64,000 nucleotides of DNA from Aphrocallistes beatrix (Eukaryota; Porifera; Hexactinellida; Sceptrulophora; Aphrocallistidae). The position numbers were made by a program, and so were the translations under genes. Under the pieces are notes generated by a model that was not told where the DNA came from, ran no database searches, and saw only the letters and a program-made list of their open reading frames with translations. Each line of letters starts with the position of its first letter. The first letter of the stretch is position 1. The stretch covers positions 1,035,001 through 1,099,000 of the forward strand of contig OY725506.1 in NCBI GenBank assembly GCA_963281255.1. Reading direction: 5' to 3'. This document shows, one piece after another, positions 9,307-18,821 of this stretch.

Positions 9307-9655
9307 TTTGAATATAGGAGTATATCTCACTTGGTTTTAGAATTATATGGTGATGAGTTTTATGGCACTTCTTCAGAATGATAATCTCAAGGATTTTCAA
9401 TCATTTATATTGTTCATGATCTCAATTTGAGACCACATTGCGTGCCACATATTGCGATGATAGTTTGACTAATCTAGCAAGTATTCTTTTGATAGATGAG
9501 TTGAATCCAGATAAGCACTCCTCTATCATTCTAGTACTTAATAGTAGTACGTATAATGATTTGATGTTAATTTTTATAAAGCAAACGCCTTAGTTTTGTT
9601 ATTAAATACATTCACTTTAGATAGTGTTACACTTAAACTTTACTAGTTCTAAATA

Positions 9656-9843
9656 CAGTCGACTCCGCTTAATAGGGCCACATCGGTCAGAGGACATTTT
9701 GCCCCGATTAAGCGGAGGACCCTATTAACCGAAAATATTTTGTATTAGCTTCTATGTGTGAGAGCTATTCCGGTCCAAACAAAAGTGGCCCTATTAAGCG
9801 GCTGACCCGATTAAACAGTGGCCCTATTAAGCGGAGTCGACTG
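9656..9843. mobile_element. 188-bp Tigger/pogo-like MITE
   Basis: CAGTCGACTCCGCTTAATAG at one end and its reverse complement at the other, with TA on both sides. A second copy of identical length lies at 32409-32596. Confidence 0.85.
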
Positions 9844-9849
9844 TATATT

Positions 9850-9902
9850 AAATATGAGAATACAATCGAGCAAACATCCCATTTCTCTGCACTACACAAC
9901 TG
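9850..9902 (-). pseudogene. Second relic of the MGSLLDCC gene 5' end
   Basis: ACAATCGAGCAAACATCCCA and CTCTGCACTACACAACT match the 4.36 kb start region. It still reads MGCLLDC and then runs out into unrelated sequence. Confidence 0.6.
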
Positions 9903-10213
9903 ATAAATTGATATAAGCATAGCTACGATATACTAACTAAAAAGAGCCTATAACGGAATTGGATACTCTGATATAATGTTTGTATCTGGTAATAATATAT
10001 TTCAAATGTCTATCGGAAGCGGTTTTCGACTTATTGGCTAATTAAATGTTGACTGTGTTAAAACCGGCCTTCTTGTTTGAACGCCTTATACTGTATATCG
10101 TAGGCTATGGTTTTTGTAATTTAGTGATTTTCTGTGGTTATTTTTTTGAAATAATAACTATCAAAAATCTATAATTACTAATTTTTTATTTATATGATAA
10201 AATTACAAACTTC

Positions 10214-10450
10214 TCCATTCTATTTTTCTTTATTTACTAACAAATTATCATTGGTGTATTTTCCTTTTACTCCAAGTCCGACTTTTTTTTCCATCCATGT
10301 GCTGGTCTGTCGTATGGTATCCTCCTCTCTGTATTTAGATCCATCACTATTAGTGAAGTTATAATCCCCTGTCGAATCTAGATATTTCGAGTCTATTTAA
10401 TATCCTTTTCCTTTTATGGAATTTGGCATCTGCTGGTTGTTCCACATCAT
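10214..10450 (-). pseudogene. ART pseudogene (fourth ART unit)
   Basis: Reverse reading gives DSKYLDSTGDYNFTN, DGSKYR, then a frame-shifted YGW block (TTTCCATCCATGTGCTGGTC), VGLGVKGKYTNDN and LLVNKEK. These match residues 60-120 of the short ARTs. The catalytic half is missing. Its promoter block (CAGAATAATGATTTTCAATT, 10580-10640) and bZIP sites at 10702-10728 survive. Confidence 0.75.
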
Positions 10451-10701
10451 ACTTAAACAATCAAGTGTGCATCCCAGTGATTGTAATGTGACTCACTTAG
10501 TTTTAAAATGATTATGGAACTGATAAGAATGTATCATGGTAGTATAAAATTGAAATTATTTGTATTCTATCAAGTTGTTTGATACTTCAGAATAATGATT
10601 TTCAATTATTTATATTTTAATTTTAGGCCACATTGCCTACAATACGAGTAAAATTTGCGATGTCTGTGACTGTATCAAATGCTCTACTGAGATTTGATAT
10701 A

Positions 10702-10728
10702 TGAGTCATTATTCTGAATGGTGACTCA
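10702..10728. promoter_or_regulatory. TGAGTCA / TGACTCA pair upstream of the ART pseudogene
   Basis: TGAGTCATTATTC and GTGACTCATC, here in the opposite order to the ART 1 and 2 pairs. Confidence 0.4.
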
Positions 10729-10869
10729 TCTATAATAGTATTTTCTACATACTTTGTATCTTCTACGTATCTTGCATTTGATAGATGATTCATTCTTCTG
10801 GCAACCATTTTTTTGTTGTTTAAACATAATTGCTCTGGATATACTAGTTACGTTGAACCTTTGTTGAAC

Positions 10870-11581
10870 TATTCAAAATGAAGGAAGAATGGTAAGATTT
10901 GCATTGTGTTTAAGTTTAAATATTTCTAATTAAGTTTATCCGTGACATACGTCCTAATAACCCTTCTTAACTAGTGCGGAATTTATTTACATTGTATGTA
11001 TGTATGTACGTACACGCGACCTTGCAAAATAAGCAGTCTGATTTCTACCAAATTTTGCATGTAGGATCCTTTTATGGTCTATATGAACACATAAGCACTA
11101 AGTTCTGATCATTGGGTGGGCACATTGCTTAATTTTTCTTGGCTGGGGCCGCGCTTTCTAATTTTGTATTATAGGTTGGAAAACGAAAAACTGAGTGAGA
11201 ACTAGGGTGGGAACGTGTCCACCTAAAATGGTCCTAGTTGCGTTTGCACACCAACTATTTTTAGAGAAATTCTTTTTTGTAATTACCCATTATACTCATA
11301 TTTTTACACCTCTACACAAATTGTGCACTTTAGGTGATTATACTTGGAATATTTAATGAGTTATATTAATTCATGGAAAAAGAATGTCTATCATAATCTG
11401 CTCTAGTGCTGAAAGTGAGGTAGAGAAGGTTCCTAATCCATAGGCACCAAACCTGAACATTTCAAAATTGAGCAATTATATTTATAAACAAATACAGCAA
11501 TATCAGCACAAGATGTTTAGGGGTAATATTACATATATATTAGACTGAAGTTCTTATTAGTTTATGTGTAACAAATCTTGA
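10870..11581. other. Intergenic, nothing recognised
   Basis: AT-rich DNA with short TATG/GTAC repeats near 10995 and an isolated GC-richer part at 11105-11160. No open gene or known repeat. Confidence 0.4.
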
Positions 11582-13303
11582 TTACCTTTTTCTAACTAAC
11601 AATGCATAAGGCCTGATATCTTTTGGGTTACTACAAATCCAATAATCATGTTCTTTTTCAGGAATTCTTATTCCAGCTGGATTTACTCGGTTCTGCAAAA
11701 TACCATTGTATTCTACGCCTTTATATGTGAATTTTGAAGAATACCACTGTGCTACTTTTATTTTTGGAGAAGAGTAAACTCCTTTCCCATGTAGCTCTCT
11801 CGGACCTATTTTAAATCCTTGTTCGGAAATAGGGTTGAAAGCTTCCTTATTAGTTCCATGATAAGATACAGCCCATTCACCTTCTGACTTCTCAGTATTC
11901 ACCAACCAATCATCGTTGTTATATTTCCCCAACACGTTGATCGCCAATCGTTTCCATCCATAGGGTCTATGATACGTGTACCCCCCTCTCTCGTATTTGG
12001 TACCGTCATCAGTCATCTTAGTGAAGTCATAATCAAAACTTGGGTCTAGATATTTAAGATCGAGGAAGTACAAATTTTGATTGTTATTATTCCCACCTCT
12101 AATCTTTAGACTCAAATGGATGGTTGAATTGCTAGAGATGTCATACTCGTGTAGTGTAGCATCGTTTCTTAATAGACTTGTACCAAAATGCAGGATCTGT
12201 TCACTCTTTAGGAATCCAGTTTTTAGCTGAATTTGTTCCTTTAAATGGCCTATAGAACAGTTTTCTGATTCTACTGTGACAACTATTGTTTTCCCTGACT
12301 GTTGAATGACTAGTAGGTCTATGCTACCTTCAGTTCTTGTTTCCTCAGGTCTGAATGGCAGCATCACTGGCTCTCGCATTTCTTCCTCCTTTATGATAAA
12401 AGACTGTCTGTTACTTGTCACATTTTTTGAAGAATATGATTCACTATCTCCCGAATGATGTTTAAGTAAACTCCTATCAATCTTCGGCTTTGTCCGTTTT
12501 TTTGGAGGATCTTTTTTGGATAGATCTTGTTCAGCATTTGAAGGAGTGCAGTCAGGTATAGGTTCTGGAGAAATGCATTTTGATTCAGAATCTAAGGGAG
12601 TAGATTCAACTTCAAATTCAAGGGCGTATTCAGTTTCAGGAACCTTGGATAATTCTTCAGAATTCTGAGACTCTTCGCTTTGTTTCAATAATTCATATTT
12701 ATCCTCATCATTAGTATTGGCATTCTGAACATTATCAATTGGTGATATTGATGTCCCGATATCTAGAAGCATTTGCTCACTCTCTTTATTATCAAGACTT
12801 TGTATAGAGCCAATACTGCATGTTGATAATCTAGACGAGATTATATCTGATGATAAAGTTTTATCTGTTTCATCTTCGCTTGTTGAGGATCTGGAATAGG
12901 TGGATCGACTTCCAGTTGATATTCTTGACATACTCCTCCTGCTTCCAAATGGATTTACCAAAGTGCTGAGTCTGTTTTTTAATGATTTACTTCTAGTTTT
13001 ATTCCTTGTACGCGTATCTCCTGAAAATGTTGCACCTGGTTCAGGAATACTGGGCATTATTTCTTCTTGCTCTGCCAATTCCGGATTTTGCCCAGTCATT
13101 ATGGCAGCCGTCTTAGCGTAGGTTTGTTTGATTTCTTCCACGACATCCACTTTTCCCTTGCAGACATATCCTGTGTCTTCTCCCTTTCTTATCCTCTTCT
13201 GAATTTGGTCATACTCTGTTTTTAGGACGATTTTTTTATCAGTTAATGCGCTGAGAGCCGCTGCTGCAAATTCGAAATTATCTTCAACCGCTACGCTTGC
13301 CAT
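11582..13303 (-). CDS. Ubiquitin-like domain fused to an ART-like domain
   Basis: 573 residues from the ATG at 13303, single exon. Residues 1-70 are helical (AAAALSALTDKK ... QKRIRKGEDTG). Residues 100-325 are Ser/Glu-rich and probably disordered. Residues about 326-404 form a ubiquitin-like fold (SIDLLVIQQSGKTIVVTVES, LKEQI, SEQILHFGTSLLRND, LHEYDI, IHLSLKIRGG), ending in GG like mature ubiquitin. The ART domain follows at 410-573: GGYTYHRPYGW, VSYHGT (His482), GKGVYSSP (Tyr510), GILQNRVNPAG, NPKDIRPYALLVRK. There is no MGCC signal. The ART part is clearly homologous to the short ARTs but more diverged, so it may be the older member. A UBL followed by an ART invites comparison with ubiquitin-linked ADP-ribosylation, but the link is inference. 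Confidence 0.85.
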   Translation of the reverse strand: MASVAVEDNFEFAAAALSALTDKKIVLKTEYDQIQKRIRKGEDTGYVCKGKVDVVEEIKQTYAKTAAIMTGQNPELAEQEEIMPSIPEPGATFSGDTRTRNKTRSKSLKNRLSTLVNPFGSRRSMSRISTGSRSTYSRSSTSEDETDKTLSSDIISSRLSTCSIGSIQSLDNKESEQMLLDIGTSISPIDNVQNANTNDEDKYELLKQSEESQNSEELSKVPETEYALEFEVESTPLDSESKCISPEPIPDCTPSNAEQDLSKKDPPKKRTKPKIDRSLLKHHSGDSESYSSKNVTSNRQSFIIKEEEMREPVMLPFRPEETRTEGSIDLLVIQQSGKTIVVTVESENCSIGHLKEQIQLKTGFLKSEQILHFGTSLLRNDATLHEYDISSNSTIHLSLKIRGGNNNNQNLYFLDLKYLDPSFDYDFTKMTDDGTKYERGGYTYHRPYGWKRLAINVLGKYNNDDWLVNTEKSEGEWAVSYHGTNKEAFNPISEQGFKIGPRELHGKGVYSSPKIKVAQWYSSKFTYKGVEYNGILQNRVNPAGIRIPEKEHDYWICSNPKDIRPYALLVRKR

Positions 13304-13319
13304 TGTTGTCACCTAGAGT

Positions 13320-14410
13320 ATGCAACTTGTAATTACGCATTCAGTCGACAACCATTAATTCGAACGAACAAATTTGATTTTCCCTTGAAAGGTTTATACT
13401 AGTGGATTACATCTACATGTTTCAGTTACAGGTAGACTCTTTTTGAGGATATCTATATAGGCTGATATCAAAACTGACTGGTATTTCAAGCAATTCAAGT
13501 AAGTCAACTATATTTCTCATGAAGATCTCATATAATAATTAATACCTCGACTTTGTCTTCAATTTGACGTTCTACATATTTTTCATTGCAACTTTCATAA
13601 TTCGAATTAACAGTTATCGACTGCAGGGTTTTTAAGGATTTGCTCAGAGGGCCCTGCAAAAGATTAGAGGTCCCTTACCTGGAATACTACATTTTATGAT
13701 ATTCAGTACATTACGAATGTTAAGAAATTAGAGGTCCTTTTGGGCCCTCAAATTTAGCTTAAAAAACACTGATCGACTGTATGTAAAATGTAAAATTATT
13801 TTACTTTTATAATGAAACAACTCTGCTTTACTGAGGTAGAAAGTGATACAGTCAATAATGCGAAGTATTTAATTTAGTGATCTTCTTACCTTTAGTGGCT
13901 AACTGTTACTTGTCTCTTAGCTTTGAGGCTGGCAAATAGTTGGGACCTATATTGGGTATATTTTACTTACTAATACAAGCTTAGATTATAAGCATTTATA
14001 TTTAATTACTAGATAGAGAATATCTCATCTCTTTTGAATTGAACGAAATTATGTTTTAGGAGATGAGATATTCTCATTTATTTAAACAAGTTTTCTCCTA
14101 CAAATGTAATTATACATATAAGTCATACCATTTATTTACCAATAATGATTACTTATTTTTTCTTTGAGCTTCCTATATGTAAGCATGTCGTAAGTGTAAG
14201 AGTATTATTACTGAGATATTTTGATCAGATATGTCGTCAAGTACGTGTACATTGTACTAATACTTGATCGATTTGCTATTAAAAGACTCACAGACAGGAT
14301 GGGAGTGTGCATTCACATTCCTGGGTTACTGACACAATATTGTGTCATCATTCTGTTGTTAGATTATCTAGTGCAGTTATACTGTCCAGTGCTAATCGTG
14401 GCATCGTTGG
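13320..14410. other. Upstream region of the UBL-ART gene, no gene
   Basis: AT-rich. It contains one strong inverted repeat (AGAATATCTCATCTC / GAGATGAGATATTCTC, 14025-14077) that resembles a mutated version of the paired bZIP elements. No coding sequence recognised. Confidence 0.45.
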
Positions 14411-14411
14411 A

Positions 14412-14482
14412 ACAGTATTTCCCAGTTTCGTGATACGTTAAAGCCCATCCACTATTTGTTTACTTCAATTCACCAACAAGTT
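14412..14482 (-). pseudogene. Small ART relic
   Basis: TTTCCCAGTTTCGTGATACG and AAAGCCCATCCACTATTTGT match the segment of the short ARTs around WAITYHGT (compare 7141-7180). Reads GWALTYHET in reverse. Only about 70 bases survive. Confidence 0.65.
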
Positions 14483-14879
14483 CTTTCAAAAACAATTCAA
14501 ATTCGGCTTTTAAGCAGCATGGATTGAGTATCAATCATGAGCAATAAATTAGGTGGAAATAAGGATTTACATAGATGGACGGAATTAGCAAAACAGATTC
14601 AAATTACAAATCAGCTGAATTTGGACTTGAACACTTTACTGTGACAATTGAGCAGTACTATTCAAGCAGTTTTACTTGGATGGTGATAAGTAGATGAACA
14701 AAATACTATATACAGGAAGATGGGAGCATGCTAGAGAGAGATGTTTTAATGCAAACTTCTTCAGGTCAGATTTACATAGCTGTTCTGTTCTAACTTGACA
14801 AACAAGACAGAAATAAATCGACTATTTACTCGCTCGTAAGATATATTCTGAAAAGGAGGAAAATAATAACTCAAAAGGT

Positions 14880-15419
<540 letters not shown>

Positions 15420-15420
<1 letters not shown>

Positions 15421-15863
15421 AGATCAACTTTTAGAGATTAAATCTCATATCTTTTTGGATGATTTTGTCCAGTATATACATTTTTAGCTACTTATTAGCT
15501 TAATAACATCTATGTATATATTATATGACATAATATATTTAACACAGTACATGTGCTGAATATTACTAAATAGTTAAAAAATCTATCCGAGTTCTATTGT
15601 ATACTTTTACCATTTTTGGTTAACTTTTTGCACATTGTACTTAACTAATTGATATTATCCTGCCTCAAGAGATTTTACATTCTCACAAACTCTAAATTCT
15701 CAAATTCGACTGATTATTATAATTCATATATGGACATGCTTACAAGAGGGAAAGTATATCAAGTACAAGTTCTTTTTCTACACAGAACCCTACGATCACT
15801 AACTAAAACTATCCTAGCAGCACACGCACACACACACACACACAGAGAAATAATTATGACGCT
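15420..15863. other. 3' flank of type-1 GTPase, no gene
   Basis: AT-rich block conserved downstream of all three type-1 ends (shared TTGTACTTAACTA..., CACAAACTCTAAATTCTC and a CA microsatellite next to the stop codon). It belongs to the duplicated module. Confidence 0.6.
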
Positions 15864-17792
15864 TTAGATCATTTCTCCCCTGAACTCTTTGTCAAGGACT
15901 GTTATCCCTTCTTTGAGGGTTTCTAGCAGGTTGTTATGATAGGTTTTCTGTTCTCCTTGCTTCCCCAGCTTTGTCATCTTTGTTTTGCTTTCGTTGACAG
16001 TTTGAATTACGTATTGCAATATGAACTGATCTATTATTGCCATTGAAAAGAGTTTCTGGATACTTTTGTTTTGCTCTTTTACTTGCTTCAGATAGTCATA
16101 TGTGCTATTAGGCGAGTAATATGGAGCTAGGTTGATCACTTTCTCCAAACTTGTCATTAAATTCACGATACAGGTCATCGCTTCATCTGTATGCTGTTTA
16201 TACTTTTGATCACAGGATTGGATTTTCTTTTCAAGTAGCTCGTTGTCATTTTTTGCCTGCTCAAATGTTTGTTTCATTTTTTCATCTGTTTTTTTGTCAG
16301 TATTTTCTTGTTCTTCGATTTTATAAGGATGGTTGCTGTGATGTTTTGTTTGACATTTTTTTGGACAAATTTGGCAAGAACCACTTTTGTCGAATGCTTC
16401 ACATTTTTTCAGTTCAGGTTTTTGTTTTCCCATTTCGATGCAATCCGCATGACAAGTATGAAAGCAGATATTGCAGTAAACCGTGTTTCGTTTAGTCGGT
16501 ATAGATTCTTTTTTCGACACTTTTACTTCGTAAGTGTAATTTTCATTGGCATATCGTGTCTTTATATTTTGTTCACTTGACTTTTTCAATTTTTCATATT
16601 CTTCACTGTTAGTTTGTAACTCTTTAATCTTTTCCACAAGTCCATTGCAATCCTCTTTAAGTTCTATTTTGCATTGAAGTATAGGTATGGAGGCAGTTTT
16701 CAAGTTTAAGCGTTCGTTGCTATGGATTTTGTCAATGAAATGTCTGAAGTTGAACACATTCTTGTCCCAAACCATCTTACTGATTTCTTTGTTTGTTGTT
16801 TCTTTTTCAAACATGATTGAATTGTTCACGATGTAGACCTGATCGATATTGAACGGATATGAGTATTGGCTTAGGCTGGGTACTTTCTCATCGCAGCTAG
16901 ATGGGAATGTTAGGAAGAGGTAGGTGTGTGGTATTGCGTCTTCTCCGAAGTTTGATAGCATCTGGTTGAAAAGGTAAGTCTTTCGTTGTTGTAACTTTTC
17001 ACTAGACCCTTTCTTTAGAATGTCACTGGATTTTTCGACGATTACGATGGCCTCTACGCTCTTAATCTCTGACAAGAGTGTAGAGAAATCCTGTCCTAGT
17101 TGTGTGTCGCATTCGAACCCATCCGTATGGAAGAATCCAGGAGTGTCCCAGAAGATGTAGCTGTAGGAGGAGTATTGGCTCTCTATCTTGTAGCCTTGTA
17201 TGGAGTTGGTTGAGCTTTTTCCGGTTTGTATTTCATTTTCAATTACTTTAAACCTGAATTCACGTTTCTGTTCCATCCCAAACATCACATTAACAATTGA
17301 GTTGATGATACTGCTTTTTCCACTTCCTGTCTCACCGAGGAGAATGATCTGTTTCACATTTTCATTTTCTGGTTTCGCGTCTGAAAGCTTAAGTGTTGTA
17401 AAAGTCAAAAGCTTAATAATCTTTGTATAAGTATTTTGTTTGTCCACGTCTTTACTTTCTCCCAAAAGTTGTATTAGCATTTCTTGATTCTTGTTTTGAA
17501 GGGATGCTTTCGATTGACATTCCACTGTTGCAATTTCATCTCCAATTACCGGAACTCCGTTTCGTTTGTATTCTTCTAGTTTGTGGAGGAAGTTTATTCT
17601 TATTTCTTTGTTTTCAATTTTCAGTTCTTCCTTTAGATCTTCGTCAGTTAACGACAGTAGAAACTCACCATTTAGCTCTCCTAGGCCACTTAGTGTAGAT
17701 GGATCAAGTTCTGATAACATATTCGTTAGAATGTTTTGAGTTTGTACTTCATTGAGGTTTGCGACTTTGATGTAATCCGGATTTTCACTCAT
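15864..17792 (-). CDS. SAM-domain GTPase, type 1, module copy 1
   Basis: 642 residues from ATG 17792 (MSENPDYIKV). Residues 5-80 form a SAM-like domain (ELNGEFLLSLTDEDLKEELK ... INFLHKLEEYK). A GTPase domain of GIMAP/AIG1-septin type follows: P-loop GETGSGKSS at 153-161, WDTPGF at 215-220. The usual (N/T)KxD motif is not seen; LTFPSSCD stands in its place. Residues 380-415 are coiled-coil-like. A Cys/His cluster spans 440-488 (C-x2-C-x3-CH-x2-C ... C-x2-C-x3-C ... HH-x2-H), likely zinc-binding. A helical C-terminus ends GEMI. Role unknown; the architecture recalls interferon-type or GIMAP immune GTPases. It lies 1 kb downstream of a type-2 relative on the same strand and has near copies at 23.5 and 34.7 kb. 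Confidence 0.85.
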   Translation of the reverse strand: MSENPDYIKVANLNEVQTQNILTNMLSELDPSTLSGLGELNGEFLLSLTDEDLKEELKIENKEIRINFLHKLEEYKRNGVPVIGDEIATVECQSKASLQNKNQEMLIQLLGESKDVDKQNTYTKIIKLLTFTTLKLSDAKPENENVKQIILLGETGSGKSSIINSIVNVMFGMEQKREFRFKVIENEIQTGKSSTNSIQGYKIESQYSSYSYIFWDTPGFFHTDGFECDTQLGQDFSTLLSEIKSVEAIVIVEKSSDILKKGSSEKLQQRKTYLFNQMLSNFGEDAIPHTYLFLTFPSSCDEKVPSLSQYSYPFNIDQVYIVNNSIMFEKETTNKEISKMVWDKNVFNFRHFIDKIHSNERLNLKTASIPILQCKIELKEDCNGLVEKIKELQTNSEEYEKLKKSSEQNIKTRYANENYTYEVKVSKKESIPTKRNTVYCNICFHTCHADCIEMGKQKPELKKCEAFDKSGSCQICPKKCQTKHHSNHPYKIEEQENTDKKTDEKMKQTFEQAKNDNELLEKKIQSCDQKYKQHTDEAMTCIVNLMTSLEKVINLAPYYSPNSTYDYLKQVKEQNKSIQKLFSMAIIDQFILQYVIQTVNESKTKMTKLGKQGEQKTYHNNLLETLKEGITVLDKEFRGEMI

Positions 17793-18821
17793 CTTGGATA
17801 GAGACAAATTTTCTGTGAGCTAATACGAGTACTAATATCTAGGTTTTAAAAATAAAATAATTAGTATTAAGGGATCAATCGATTGAATAACATTTCGAAG
17901 GGTAGAGATTAGGTATCAATGGTTAGTTCATTTGTATATGGATTCCGAATCAAGTATTGGAATTAAAGGAATTAATGAAGGTTCCAAGTCTAAATCTGAT
18001 GACTGTACGAAAGTCCTATTTTTAAGCTCTGAAGGTGTAAATATATATGTAAATATATTATAGTAACTTAATTATTTGTACTCATACATACATACCTGCT
18101 GGAGCCATGATAAAAGCGAGACATGATAGGGAAATTGAGTTTAAAACGGGACACTCATAAAAATTAGTTCAATAGAAGAGTGAAAAAAGCGTCTTGTCAA
18201 AACCGGGACGGTTGATATGTATGCACATTATATTTATCTAAATGCCAAAATGGGATTATATATAGTAAAATGCCTTATACTGTCAAGTTGAAGCTTATTA
18301 ATAATTAATTAATACCTTGAATGACATTGTAATAAATGTATACGCTTACGAAACCCGAAAGAATGGAATTCCGAGAGAAAAATGATCTATAAAGAGGTCC
18401 TGCATGTGAAATTTGTTAGAAATATAAGTTAGATTCACTGGATCGTGCGTAGGTACTTACTTCATACAGACGGATGTGACCTGTGTATGCCTTAGGGGCA
18501 TTTCCTTAAAGAATTGTACTAAAAATGTTCAAAACCTCTTTAGTCTAACCTCCTCTTAATTGTATGTTCCTTAATTGTAAGAATCTAGGTAATGGGGTAA
18601 ATGAAGATTAATTTCAAAGTTCTCAAACCATATTGATTCACACACTATTATACATAATTCCTAAATCTAAATACTACTAGGTAATTGATAGCACTTTGCT
18701 ATCTATTAGCTCTCTTACACACACAAACACACACTAATTCTAAGCATAGTTTTATCAAGCTGAAATTAGTTTACTTTTAACACTTCTATCTACATATGTA
18801 ACTTACCAAGGCAGGAAATCT
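17793..18821. other. Spacer between type-1 and type-2 GTPase genes
   Basis: Conserved in order with 36.66-37.38 kb (for example CGAAAGTCCTATTT and AAATGAAGATTAATTTCAAA in both). It contains a fragment of the ATGCCAAC repeat near 18100-18215. No gene. Confidence 0.55.
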
